Source of the DNA: Ligula intestinalis
Lineage: Eukaryota > Platyhelminthes > Cestoda > Diphyllobothriidea > Diphyllobothriidae
Direction of reading: 5' to 3'
DNA length: 64,000 bases
NCBI GenBank assembly: GCA_036362985.1
Contig: JAYGXS010000005.1
Location: forward strand, 55,164,996 to 55,228,995
The notes beneath the pieces were generated by a model, which made no database searches, was not told where the DNA came from, and saw nothing but the letters and a program-made list of their open reading frames with translations. The position numbers were made by a program, and so were the translations under genes. This document shows, piece by piece, positions 10,331-21,439 of this stretch. Within the stretch, counting starts at the first letter, position 1. Every line of letters begins with the position of its first letter.

Positions 10331-10767
10331 TTGGTTGTCCAAGCCCGTTTGTGTCTCGCCGCCGACACCGCTGCCGCCGCTGCCGCTTTGACGGCGCGCT
10401 AGCGCTAGCATCTCTCTCGCTCTCCGCCTGCGCCCAATTGAAGACCGCATCGGCAGACCTGCGTCTGATTGGTGGAACTCGCCAGGCCAGCCACTCATAT
10501 GATACGCACGTGCCTCGCATACATATTCACTTTAGAAACAATCAACGCACACCGCACAAAATCCTCCTCCTTCTCCTCGCGCCTGGGTTGCACCTTCCCC
10601 TTCTCGTCCTCCTCCTTATCTGACTTCTGTGTGTACGTTTGTGTATGGTGGTGGTGGAGTAGAAAAGTATTTTCAGCTGAAGTTTGTTCTCTCTCTCTGT
10701 TCTGTCGCCAGTATCCCACCGGATATGCTGATATGCTGATCTCACTGCGGCCTTGACCAGCACTACC
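9906..10767 (+). promoter_or_regulatory. 5' flank of frizzled with simple repeats
   Basis: Holds a (GCAC)n run near 10028-10050, a (GGC)n run near 10293-10330, a CT-rich tract at 10560-10620 and a short TGG run near 10647-10657. It is GC- and CpG-rich and directly precedes the Frizzled start codon, so it probably contains promoter and 5' UTR. No TATA box or start site could be fixed. Several long ORFs here are artefacts of the GGC repeat. Confidence 0.4.
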
Positions 10768-13215
10768 ATGCAGTCAATCGTGATCTACTTGATAACAACA
10801 CTTCAACTGGCGGCTGTCCATGCTGCGGAGAGTTTCCGCGATAGCGCAGCAGCAGCAGTCCCCTCGGAGCTGGCCAAACCGAATTACCATGACGACGATG
10901 GTGACCTCAGTCAGTGCGTACCTATTCGGGAGCCCGTGTGTCAGGGTCTCCAGTACACAGAGACTCGCATGCCCAACTGGGTGAAGATGACTTCCCAGGA
11001 GGAGGCTGCCAAGCGAATGATAGATTATCGGTCTCTGCTAAATATAAACTGTTCCCACTACCTCAACCTCTTCCTATGCACGATATACTTCCCTATGTGT
11101 ACCCGTGTGTTGGTGAAGTCTGCCCTGAAGCCCTGCAAACCCCTGTGCGTTCACGTGCGCAATCGGTGTGAACCGATAATGCAACAGTTTCAGTTTAATT
11201 GGCCAGCCGAACTCGCCTGCGATGACCTCCCCGAGCCTCCCGCTCTCTGTATCGAGCCCGATGGGTATGCGCTGGACTCCAAAAAACCGGTACTCCCCAA
11301 TTTGTCTGCGATAGCGGTGTCTGAGGCTGAATCGGGAGCCGGTAATCCGCATCTACGTTCCCTTCAACGTCTGTATCCCCAACTAGAGGAAATTCTGCGT
11401 CAACGCAACCAAGACTCGGGCACCCTGAACTCTCTGATCCAGGTGGCTGTTGCGGCTGTCGATAGCAGCACCGGCAGTGCAGATCATGACGTGGTCTGCA
11501 CGGGGGCAGAGTTCACAGCGCGCCATTTCTTCAACAATACCTGTCTTGTCTACTGTGGTGCAGACCTACAATATCGTGCCACGGACAAAAGCTTTGCACG
11601 CACCTGGTTGCTCACCTGGTCCTGCATCTGTCTCGTCTCCACCATTCTCACTTTCTTAACCTTCTTCACGGACACTTCTCGGCTGCGGTATCCAGAACGA
11701 CCGGTCATTTACCTCGCAGTCTGTTACTTTGCTCTCGCATTTGGATATGTCCTGCAGTACTGCCTTGGCGCCGAACTTGTGACCTGTAAATCGATCAACC
11801 CTATAGAGGCAGTGGGCACGGGATCCACGGAGACGGAGACTGCAGTAGAAAGCGCCACACAGAAGTACCTGCTCAAGTCCGGACAGGAGGGAACCTGGTG
11901 CACAGTCGGGTTCCTCATTCTCTACTACTTTGGCATGGCTAGCAACTTGTGGTGGGTCATGCTCAGTCTGGCCTGGTATCTGTCTACCGCGCGCAAGTGG
12001 GGTCATGAGGGCGTGGAGTCCGTGAGCAGTGTCTTCCATATGATTGCTTGGGCACTGCCTGCCATTCAGGCTATCCTCATCCTGATTTTGCACAAAATCG
12101 ATTCTGATGAGCTGACGGGTACTTGTTACACCGGATTCCACAACGAAAATGTCCTCCTCTTCGGCGTTCTGCTGCCCCAAACCCTTTATCTCGCCCTGGG
12201 ACTAATTCTGCTCAGTGTGGGCTTCGCGGCGGTCTTTCAAGTGCGTCAGAAGTTGAAGATGCCCTCCCGAGTGGGTGACCCCGAACGTGACAGCCGTCGG
12301 AGGCTAGAGAAATCCATCGCCAAGTTGGGTGTCTTTGCTGTCCTCTACACCTTCCCGATGGCCTGTCTGCTGGCAGGAAACCTCTACGAATACGTCGGCC
12401 AACCAAAGTGGAGAGCAGCACTTGCGGCTCTGCATCGAGAACACCCACAGTGTCTGTCACCCCGCGGCGTCGCCTGGGGCATCGATAAGTGCCACCCCAA
12501 GAGCTCACCCTCCCTAGAAGCCGCCTTGCTGAGAATATTCATGTCCCTTGTGGTGGGTATCACCTCGGGCATGTGGGTTTGGGCCAATAAAAAGAGCATT
12601 CACAGTTGGCGCAACTTCTTCTGTCGCCGAGGCCGCTGGCGCTCCGGGGCTTTCGAGAAGCCCGAAGGGAACCTGCAGTCGCGCAGGGCTTTGGCGCCCT
12701 CTGCTACACTGCGTGCGCCACAGCTTCTCACCAATCCTGATCGGACGACTACAGATACTGCGCCGGCCTTGGCGCGACCTGCCAATCCATTCGATGGAAC
12801 AGCGTTCCCGCCTGATATGAGCCGCAACTATCAGACGGCGGTATCAGCGGCAGCAGGGAGCAGTTATCCGGCAGCAGCAGCACTCGGATGTCAAACCTGT
12901 CTCACCGCACGGGAGCACGCCTGTGCCGCCGGGATGTCACCCAATACACCGATTTACGCCTCCTCCCAGACAGCGGACCACTTCCTTCTGAATGTGGACG
13001 GTCTGACAGACTGTTACCTTCAGCGCTCCGACTATCCCCCCTCAGCTTCCTCCGTGTCTGCCAACTTCCCGCCCAGTTACCCCTACACCACCGTGCACCA
13101 ACAGACCTCCCATCATCATTCGCTCCATGCACCCGTGTCTGGCGTCAACAGTGCTCTCGGAATGCAACAGTTTAACAGTCGCCCTGTCAACAGCGCCTCA
13201 ACAGCGCGTCAGTGA
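10768..13215 (+). CDS. Frizzled family Wnt receptor
   Basis: A seven-pass receptor of the plasma membrane that binds Wnt ligands and signals through Dishevelled. The ATG at 10768 was chosen because it opens a good signal peptide (MQSIVIYLITTLQLAAVHA); there are 815 codons with no intron. The cysteine-rich domain covers about residues 50-161 and has ten cysteines (CVPIREPVC; MPNW; CSHYLNLFLC; FPMC; CKPLC; RCEPIMQQFQFNWP). Seven hydrophobic segments follow, from the TWLLTWSCICLVSTILTF region to a last one near residues 588-606. The Dishevelled-binding motif after the last segment reads KSIHSW (609-614) instead of KTxxxW. The C-tail is long (about 200 residues), Ser/Ala/Pro-rich, and has no obvious PDZ ligand. 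The CRD looks closest to the Fz9/10 or Fz4 groups; subtype is uncertain. Confidence 0.97.
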   Translation: MQSIVIYLITTLQLAAVHAAESFRDSAAAAVPSELAKPNYHDDDGDLSQCVPIREPVCQGLQYTETRMPNWVKMTSQEEAAKRMIDYRSLLNINCSHYLNLFLCTIYFPMCTRVLVKSALKPCKPLCVHVRNRCEPIMQQFQFNWPAELACDDLPEPPALCIEPDGYALDSKKPVLPNLSAIAVSEAESGAGNPHLRSLQRLYPQLEEILRQRNQDSGTLNSLIQVAVAAVDSSTGSADHDVVCTGAEFTARHFFNNTCLVYCGADLQYRATDKSFARTWLLTWSCICLVSTILTFLTFFTDTSRLRYPERPVIYLAVCYFALAFGYVLQYCLGAELVTCKSINPIEAVGTGSTETETAVESATQKYLLKSGQEGTWCTVGFLILYYFGMASNLWWVMLSLAWYLSTARKWGHEGVESVSSVFHMIAWALPAIQAILILILHKIDSDELTGTCYTGFHNENVLLFGVLLPQTLYLALGLILLSVGFAAVFQVRQKLKMPSRVGDPERDSRRRLEKSIAKLGVFAVLYTFPMACLLAGNLYEYVGQPKWRAALAALHREHPQCLSPRGVAWGIDKCHPKSSPSLEAALLRIFMSLVVGITSGMWVWANKKSIHSWRNFFCRRGRWRSGAFEKPEGNLQSRRALAPSATLRAPQLLTNPDRTTTDTAPALARPANPFDGTAFPPDMSRNYQTAVSAAAGSSYPAAAALGCQTCLTAREHACAAGMSPNTPIYASSQTADHFLLNVDGLTDCYLQRSDYPPSASSVSANFPPSYPYTTVHQQTSHHHSLHAPVSGVNSALGMQQFNSRPVNSASTARQ

Positions 13216-14284
13216 GCATCGCGCTACTGTTTGTCAGGTACCAGCCCGTCATGTACTTTCCCGCGCCTCTGGTTCCCCTACCCTGGCACCGGTGTTGTTG
13301 TGGCAACAGTTGCCGTGGTGCCCCGATTTCGGAGGTGACTCCTCCTATGCCGCATTCGAAAATGCAATCACTCCAAACTGGCCTATGTCCTCCGGCATGA
13401 GCTTGTTTATTTCCGCTTCCCACATCCCCTCTCCAACTGTTCAGCACGTGTAAGTGTTCTTTCCGATCAACTTAACAAGAATTGTCCCCGTCTTTTCTAG
13501 CCACCGAGAAGGTGTCTTAGTAACAGCCCCTCCCTATTTCCATATATTTTTCCTAGCCTTGCATACATGCGTACCTACATGAGCATGCATTTAATTGCGT
13601 TACTTGCAAGTCCTTGTCTTCTATAACCTATCTTCATATAACAATAATCTGTAGATATGCATCGCTAAGCCGATAACTCACTATATATAAATACTGATAT
13701 ATAAACGCGTCTGGTTTACTTTTTGCATCTTTGGGTATTTGTAATTTTGGTTTTCGAAAGACCACTGACCCGCCTGAGTCCTTAACCGACTTCTCTGCAT
13801 ACGTGGATCGGGTATATCACTTTCCTACCCTCTTATTTTCGTCGCAGACATATAGGGCTGGCTAAGCGGGCAATGGATTTGTTGTCGGCGCTTCCATTCG
13901 CAGCTGCCAAGTTACTTGGAAGAAGCTCTACGTCGACTGAACCGGTCTCACAACGCTAGCAGCCCAGTATCTGACTTTTTTTGTGCATGTGCTCCAATGC
14001 AAAAGTTTCTGTTCTCTAGGAGTTTGCGGGCAGTGTAAACAGTCCTGAACTTAGCCGAAAAGTAGGACTTTTCTGGCAGCCATAGCATAAAGCTAAGTGG
14101 TCATTGCCAAGATGCATGCTTAGACCTGTGGTGGGCAGTTTTGTTTATCTGACCATAAAAAGGACAAAGAAACTAAGGCGCTCGCCTGATAAAGACGCGC
14201 ATACAGCCATCGCGTTTTGATTGGCCCTGATTGAGCGCGCGCAATCTAAAAGTTATGTAGGCAGAAGGACAAAGACGAGGGAGG
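13216..14284. other. 3' flank of frizzled, no other gene seen
   Basis: Probably includes the Frizzled 3' UTR. No canonical AATAAA was found close to the stop codon. Short ORFs up to 108 codons overlapping the gene's 3' end are shadows of its reading frame. Nothing else was recognised. Confidence 0.4.
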
Positions 14285-14450
14285 GTAGGATGGCCATTTT
14301 TGGCTCATTAGCTATCGTCAGCTGGTCAAACCCAGACCCAAACGTTGCCCCAGAAATTGGTGTCCCGCTCGAATTTCGAACCTGCAACCTTGTTAGTTAG
14401 AAGTCCAACGCTCTAACTCCTGCGTCACGGACTCTTTGTCTGTTCGGTTT
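14285..14450 (-). mobile_element. tRNA-derived SINE
   Basis: Minus strand: tRNA-like head with a decayed B box (GGTTCGAAATTCG), then the body blocks GGGTTTGACCAGCTGACGAT, AGCTAATGAGCCAAAAATGG and CCATCCTACCCTCC. It belongs to the same family as the copies at 1709 and 54612. Confidence 0.6.
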
Positions 14451-15914
14451 TTGATCAGGAATACACAGTGGCGTACGCCAATCAGTTACAGGACACACTC
14501 GTACCGCCCGGGTGCCTTTGGGTCTCACACTCGAGACACACCGTAAGGTGGCTAATTATATATACTTAAGCGCTTCGCTGGCCACTTAAAATACAGAAAA
14601 CATCACCTATTAGCCTACATTCTGCCGTGTAATTTTACAGACACAAAATTCAGGAACGGCTTCAAAATGCAGAATGTTGTCGTAGACAGCAGCTTCAAGG
14701 GGTAAAAGGGAGTCATCCAATGTGCTGAGTAGTCAGTGACTGGATAAACACGCAGATCTAGCTCTAGGTATTTTTGTTTCTTTTAACTGCTCAATCTTCA
14801 CAAAATATGGCCTAGACTCCATCAGGTGATCATATGAACATGGGCGGTTCTTTTAAACCCCCTAACAGTACAAAAGCTATCAGATAGTCAAAGTTATGCC
14901 TTACTTCTCTCCTCTAGAAATATTTGGTGGCTGATAACTTGCAACGATGGGATAGCATAATCAAATGTCATCAATCCACCTAATTCCCACCACACTTGTA
15001 AAACTTGACACTTCTGGTAAGCAGCGAAATTTCATCCGACTATAAGGTTCAGTTAGATGTGTTTATTGTTTGTATCGTTTATTATGAGGTTGAAGAGGTC
15101 TGCGGCTGCGAAGGGCAGGCATTGACACTTAAATGACATTTTGAGCCTAGTGTTATGCAGGCCTTTGAGAATGCGGTCGACTGATGGAGTGCAATGACGA
15201 ATTAAGCAATCAGCCCTTGTTGAATTGACTAATCTATCTTTTATTTAAAGAAGGCCACTTGGAAAGCTGAAAGCTGAACAAAATGAGATCATCATTTTGG
15301 GTCTTAGTGATACTCACTAGTACTAAAGCGATGTTACTCGTTAACATGACAGGAAAACATTCAAAAAGTGAGGTGAGTGGACTGATTATTATTCTCTCAT
15401 TCAGCTGAATTGTTCTGAAACGATAAAAGTGGCCAAAAAAACAACAAACTAAAAAAATGAATGGCTGCAATTCTCAAATCGGTAACACACAATTCGCTTC
15501 AAATTAAAATTTTGCTGGACGAGCTGAGGCACTTGGAATTTGTAGAAGTTGAACAGTTCCGTCATGCTATCAGCACGAATATCGCCAGGTGTTGCATGTG
15601 TTGGACCGTAATATGGCTCTTTCTGTGCGTTGGAAACATACTATTAGCTTCTGGATTTGCACATGGTTGTACATTGGGAATTGATAATATTAAAATCAAA
15701 CACGTATATACAAATCCTAACCATTCGTGACGTATCCGGGTATTTCAAAGATTTCTGATAAAATTACACCAGCTTGCATAAATTGAAGATGATTTGGTGA
15801 AAACCCTCAAATTCGACTTAACTGACTTCACACCATTCGGCTGACAGATTATTTTTATCCCAATATACAAAACACAGGGGACTTCGAGGTGTAATTATGC
15901 ATAAAAAGCTTACG
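14451..15914. other. No recognisable gene
   Basis: AT-rich sequence. The longest ORFs (15234-15470 minus, 15461-15730 plus) show no family resemblance. Nothing could be supported here. Confidence 0.4.
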
Positions 15915-16899
15915 GTAGTCGCCAAAGATCACGCAACATGTCAACATATGCGAAAGATTGATACTTTTTCGCTAATCGGCATTGACTCAAATAGTAATAC
16001 TGATTATCGTGTAGTCTATTCTGAAGCCATTTCAGCCATGATAGGATACGGGCTTTTTAACGAGCTTCGTTCTGACCACTAGCAAAACGTATAGATTGTA
16101 AAAATGTCTACTTAAGTAGTAGGCCTTTTATCATTTATTTTGCCTGCCTTTATAAATTCAAATATATTTAATGGAAAACATTCACGAAAAATTATTTCTT
16201 GCACTTGTTTGATAGCAAATTACGCCTTCTTTAAATGTTATTCTTCAAGGAAGGATTTCCTTCGCTTTTAAGAAAGTTGCTTTTTATGAGCTTTTTTACA
16301 ATTGTGAGGTGTTTATTCATAATACATCGTATCCATCAATTTATTAATGCTGCCTATACCGCATTAAATATTTTCTACATCTATTTCAATATTGTATGAC
16401 AACTATGTGACTTCTTTCTGAAACTGCAGGCGGAAAAAGCACTTTTCCTTAAACAGGATGTACACAGTGTGTAGTTTTTAAACCTTGAATTTGAGTTTAG
16501 CAGTCACTAAGTTAGAAAATTATTCGCCCATCAGCTTCTATTTTTAAACCCGAAAGCTACTTTTTCTTTGAGTATAAAATTTAAAGAAGGCGTAATTTTC
16601 TACCAAACAAGTACAAGAAATAATTTTTGCGCACGTTTTTCACAAAATATATTTAAATATATAAAGGCAGCTAAAATAAATTATAAATAGGCATACTATT
16701 TAAGTAGCCGTTTTCACGATACATACGTTTTGCTAGTGGTCAGAACAAAGCTCGTTAAAGAGCCCGTATCCTAGCACGACTGAAATTGCTTCACAATAGA
16801 CTACACGATAATCAGTATCACAACTCGAGCCAATGCCGATTAGCGAGAGAGTATCAATCTTTTGCATGCGTCGACATTTTGTGTGATCTTCGGTGACTA
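15915..16899. repeat. Long palindromic repeat (inverted arms of about 340 bp)
   Basis: Bases 15915 to about 16255 and about 16570 to 16899 are inverted copies of each other. For example AGTCGCCAAAGATCACGC on the left matches AGTCACCGAAGATCACAC read on the minus strand at the right. The arms include the blocks AAAGATTGATAC, CTAATCGGCATTG and GAGCTT. The 61-codon ORF at 15897-16082 lies in the left arm and is probably not a gene. Foldback transposon or non-autonomous DNA transposon are the likely classes. Confidence 0.75.
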
Positions 16900-18038
16900 G
16901 TTTACATCTAGAAATCAGTTAATGGATGCTTTACTCATAAAACGGTAACACAGAGAAATATAATCCGGGCGATTAGGTTTAGTGTAAAAATTAGGACTAA
17001 GCATGCTGTAATTTTGTGCAAGGTTATCTGGAATATCCGCTGGTTCCTGTATGTATGTCTTATCAATAAAAATGTGAAAGTGACCATTATTTAGTGAAAA
17101 TTCATTCAAAGGAACTAATAAATAAGCTGCTTAATTTTCGGATGCCCTGAATACTGAGTTAAAATGCGAGGGAAATGACCTATGTTAATGCCAGGAATAA
17201 AATTATATGCAACATATCATATCAATTCAAATTGTTTGTCTATTAGCCACCTCAAATATCAGGCAACAGGCGGCTTTAAAGGCCCTTTATTTTTTGAGAC
17301 ATGCTAAACCCCAGGACATTTTTAAAATAACCAGGAAAATGTCTTCATTCTTGGACTCTCCAACCTTAAGAGATTGCCGACTCCATTAAAATCCGAAAAA
17401 TCGGGCAAATTAACTTCTTCCAACTATCACGTCTTTTTTTGAAGCGCCTTCTGTAATTCACCTTTTCGCTTCTATTGGTAGACAGAACTTGATTTGGAAA
17501 ATGTTTTCTAAGTAAATCAGTCAAATTCGCAGGTTGACTCTATTTTGTGCAGGTTATGGGTGGTTGAATACGTCAGGCAAGCAGTTCACTGTGGCCATCT
17601 TGTTAAACCTTTTTCGGGTACATAAGCTAGTCAAGTGGGATACAGATAAGTTGAATTGTGAAACCCCTGCTGGTCTTTAAGTACTGCATGTGCAATTAGC
17701 CAAATTGAGGTCAGAGAGGTTAGTGTTGACACAGAAGTATGCGGGCACTCTGGAGGCCGATGAAAGACCGCAAACCTACCACCTAAACTTCCCTCGTTGT
17801 ACTGAAGTGCGGGTTTAATCTCGACTTGACAATTAACGTCCCCCTAAAGTCGGGTTAGATTGATTGAAGCAGGTTTCTCTTCGTATTTCGTTATTACGGG
17901 GGCGAATTTCCTTTGCCCGATTTTTCGCCTGATACGTTTACCATAAGAAAAAATGTGTTGATAATATTTTCAAGGAAGACTGGTTTTTATGCAAATATGC
18001 CTCTTCTTGCAAATCACTTATTCTCATGGACAGCTTAT
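16900..18038. other. No recognisable gene
   Basis: AT-rich; ORFs of 60-64 codons only. Nothing recognised. Confidence 0.4.
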
Positions 18039-18593
18039 GGCAACAGTAATTTAAGTATTGCACCTCATATACCCTTAGTCCCAAGATTTTTTCCTATGTA
18101 AACGGTAGTTATAAGGGGTTTTGGGGTGGGGGATAAGGAAATGTATAGAAATTTACCTCAAAAACTGTTATAGGTATTTCATTTTTCTGTATTTAGAAAG
18201 GATGTTAATTTTTACCTGTAGATTTTCCTAATCTGTATTATCGTTTAACGTATTGCGGAAAAACCCGATTATCAAATGTTGTTTTCTTGAAATTCCTGAA
18301 AGAACAGAAATGGTGCTTAGGAGGTCGTCTATTTTAACTTACCTTAGGTCCAACTTACCGTTCTGGAGGTATATTGGTATAGTCCGCGGCGCGGAGCGCC
18401 GTGCACACTTCAATTTACATGGGGAACAACTTACTCCCAGTGGCCGCGGGAAACATATTCAACTACACTTTCCCATTTTTTTTCACTGCCTATCCTTTTT
18501 CCCCACCCTCAAAAGCCCTATAACCCCCGTTTCCGTAGCAAAAAATGCTGGGAGTAGGGGTAAATTAGGTGCACTACCTCAACTATTTTTGCC
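18039..18593. mobile_element. MITE-like element M1, copy 1
   Basis: Terminal inverted repeats of about 100 bp: the left end starts GGCAACAGTAATTTAAGTAT, and the right end read on the minus strand starts GGCAAAAATAGTTGAGGTAG. Both continue with a CACCT, ACCC, AGTCCCA pattern. The centre holds TTATCGTTTAACGTATTGCG and a palindromic GCGGCGCGGAGCGCCGTGC. The 129-codon ORF at 18253-18642 runs across the element and out of it, and is not convincing. No clear target-site duplication was seen for this copy. Confidence 0.7.
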
Positions 18594-18717
18594 GAGAGTA
18601 TTTTTGTTAAGGGGTTTTTGCAGTCAGCTTGCTGTTCCGTAATGGAGGAATCCATACAAGCGGTAAGTTGGGTGGTTGAAATCGATCAAAGTATGATTAA
18701 TTTCACGGCGCAAGGTG

Positions 18718-18800
18718 TGGCAACGTAGCTCAAATCGGTAGGGCGTTGACTGCGTAAAAGCCTTCCCTGCTGTGCAGGTTCGACGTCCACCGACGCCGCG
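18718..18800 (+). repeat. tRNA-like sequence (SINE head or tRNA relic)
   Basis: Contains an A-box-like GTAGCTCAAATCGGTAGGGC and a B-box-like GGTTCGACGTCC at suitable spacing. The acceptor and anticodon stems do not pair well, so this is not called a functional tRNA. Confidence 0.4.
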
Positions 18801-19235
18801 AGTTTTTTCACAATTGGGTCAACTAAAACAGAGTATTTTTGACTATGGAACGCTCTCGGTCTGTCAACTTCTCGGAAAATCCCTCTGAACTCTGAGAAGC
18901 ACTTTTGGCGCGTGATCGAAGTTCGTACTTTCCTACCCGTTGAACAAATCTATTTTAGTCCGATCCACGGTCTACCTGAGTTTTTTGAAGAATTGGTCCC
19001 ATTTCCCCCGATGCGAATTTAAAACAGGCGTAGACAACAGGATTTATTGAATTCGTGAGTCAGATAATGGATAGAAGCAAACGACTGATTGAATTTTACA
19101 AAATGTCAAGGTACAACAAAAAGGGGTCATAGTTCGTAGTAAATAACAATTAACTGTAGGGAACTACATTAAATCAGCCTATAAAAGAAAGTTGGCGCAA
19201 ACAAAGTCGTGATTAAAACTAGCTGCCCAATTACC

Positions 19236-19320
19236 AAGGTAATTGGAGGTAGACCACGTGGTCTAGCTGCTTGCACAGTTCGGGTTTCTCCCGCCGTATG
19301 TAGGCCGCTTCCTGACTCAT
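19236..19320 (-). mobile_element. PLE family 3 C-terminal relic
   Basis: The minus strand encodes EAAYIRREKPELCKQLDHV, nearly the same as the C-terminus of the intact family 3 PLE at 46340-48880. Only about 85 bp remain. Confidence 0.7.
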
Positions 19321-20062
19321 GCAACCACGGGATGCAGTTGAAAAGCCGTCGCGAAATTTACTGAATTCAATAAATCCTGCTGTCTACGTTTATTCGTGTG
19401 TGTGTGCAGATGACTCAGATTTGCACAGAAAACATGTTAAACACCCCATGGTGCGTTTCCTCGTTATGGTCTCATCTTCCGCTGGGTATGGATACGACAG
19501 CATCAGTGTGGAACACCCAACGTGAATGCCGGAGGTAGGCGGTTCACGTCCAGTATGGTGGGAAATTTGAAATTGGTTTCGAATTTAAGCTCTTTGCGCT
19601 CACGAGATTTTTAGTCTCTATCTTAGTGAAGAAGACACATCTGGCTATAAAAACTGACAAAGGAACTGCGTATTATCTGCCCTTTGGGAATATTCTTTCT
19701 GAGTTAGACGAATCCTTCGCTTGAACAACCTAACTGGACCATGGATTATACCACGCTCTGGAAGTTATCCCTACGATCAGCACAAGTCTGGAAGTTCACT
19801 CGCTCCTCAGAACAACATCGCTGCTTCTGAATCTGATTGTTACAGTGCAAAGAACTCTTTACAACAAAGGCTGAGTCGTTCATATAACAAATGTTGACTG
19901 TTGAAATTAATTGCACAAGCAAATCTTTTCGCTATCTATATTAGCACAGCCGGTTGATTGCAGACTTTGAATGAATGCACTCTTATATAGTTTCCAATAG
20001 CATGGGTAACGCTAACGTGCACGATCCATCTCTGCTAGCTGAAAAAATGTTTGTCGACGGCT

Positions 20063-20135
20063 GGATTTGAACCCCGGACATCATTTTATAATGTCGAACA
20101 CTCTACCGACTTCACCACCAGCTCACACCCTGAAG
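20063..20135 (-). repeat. tRNA-like sequence just upstream of the LINE
   Basis: The minus strand has an A-box-like GGTGAAGTCGGTAGAG and a B box GGTTCAAATCC. The acceptor arm does not pair, so a tRNA-derived relic is more likely than a working tRNA. Confidence 0.35.
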
Positions 20136-20149
20136 CCAAGTCGCTAAGA

Positions 20150-21357
20150 TATACTCTAACGGGTGCAATCGGGTTAACTTATGTAAGCCGCCTCTTACAA
20201 CTTTTGGCAAGGTACTCCCAGAAATAGCCGAAGCGCTTTCAATAACGCGTACAAAATCCCAGACCACCCACTATGCAAAAACGCATCTTCTTTCACCAAC
20301 CGTCTTTGAACCGAACGCCACCCAGCCAAATAAGCCTGCGCGTGCAGATTGCGATGCATGTATTAACCTAGCCACGCGCGTAATACGTTTAGAGGGAAGC
20401 CTTGAATTTTACGCGGAGATACTAGCAGTGCTCATAAAGCACAATCAGATAACACCACCGGATGCGGCGCATGCAGAGGACAGGTCAGTGGTTGATAAAT
20501 CAGGAAACCACGAGTCCAGTAGTGCCAAACGCAGACACATACGCCAGCTGAAGGCGGCTGAAGAGCAACCTGCTCAAGACCAATCAAAGCCCTCAGTTTC
20601 ATCGCAAGACAGCACCTGGAGCACGCCATGTGAACAAAAAGCAAGGCAGCCACTCCAAGAGGATGCGGCGCATGTAGAGGACAGGACAGTGGTTGATAAA
20701 CCAGGAAACCACGAGTCCAGCAGGGCCAAACGCAGGTGCATACGCCAGCAGAAGGCGGATGCAGAACGGCCTGATAAAGACCAACCAAAGCCCTCAGTTT
20801 TATCGTGAGAAAGAACTTGGTGCACGCCATGTGAACAAAAAGCAAGACAACCACTTCAAGAGGACACTTCTGAAGAAAAGGAAGTTGAATTGTACCAAAG
20901 GGCAAACGGTAACTTAGAAGAAAATGCTATCAGCAAAATGTCCATAGAATCTTTCACAGATCTGGACTTCGAAACCCTTGTTGCTACTCTGCTTCAGTGC
21001 GATGTGACCACGGCCCAAGCTCTAGCCAACCGTAAGCAACATATAGTGATACAGGGTGCACCAGAATCAGCAGCTACCGTTGCTAGGGATAAGGTGGAAC
21101 ACGATCGAGGTCTCGTTCGGCAGTACGCTGAATCACTGCTAAGGGGCACTGAGTCTGTAAAAATTCTCAAAACATTTAGAATAGGCAAGGATCAGCCGCC
21201 GAATGGTTCAAGCTCTCGGCCACGACCATTAAAGGTCATTTGGGACACCGAAGCGCACGCACAGCTTATGCTGGAAAGAAAGTCGTCTCTGCGGACCATG
21301 CATGCTGGAGTTTTCTTTCAGCCGGATTATGAACCAAAGGAACGCAGGAAAATGTGA
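20150..21357 (+). pseudogene. CR1-type LINE ORF1 (one nonsense codon)
   Basis: A reading frame stays open from about 20150 through 20808, where it meets TGA, and continues in the same frame to 21357. It carries a 201-bp in-frame tandem duplication (20461 onward and 20662 onward) encoding AAHAEDRSVVDKSGNHESS-like units. The latter half (EGS, TTAQALANRKQHIVIQG, VKILKTFRIG) resembles the ORF1 proteins of CR1-like LINEs, which bind element RNA. The TGA replaces the CAA present in the first repeat unit. It lies directly upstream of the endonuclease/RT frame. Confidence 0.7.
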
Positions 21358-21439
21358 CTTTTGAAAAACGATCTAAACGACCGAAAGAACAAAGGCGAAA
21401 CCGGTCTACAAATAAGAGGAGGAGAAATAGTCCACCTTA

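Larger units (their letters stand above)
18594..20149. other. Mostly featureless spacer
   Basis: Apart from a tRNA-like sequence (18718-18800), a PLE tail (19236-19320) and a second tRNA-like stretch (20063-20135), nothing was recognised. There is no credible ORF. Confidence 0.4.

Noticed and set aside
10248..10520. ORFs rich in Arg, Ala or Gly over the GGC run
   Set aside because: They are translations of a trinucleotide repeat in several frames and strands, with no domain.
11656..12180. 174-codon minus-strand ORF inside frizzled
   Set aside because: It is a shadow of the Frizzled reading frame; the plus frame has clear family motifs.
18253..18642. 129-codon ORF in MITE M1
   Set aside because: It crosses the end of a non-coding repeat and is not kept in the other two copies.
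18718..18800. Functional tRNA gene
   Set aside because: A and B boxes are present but the acceptor and anticodon stems do not pair.
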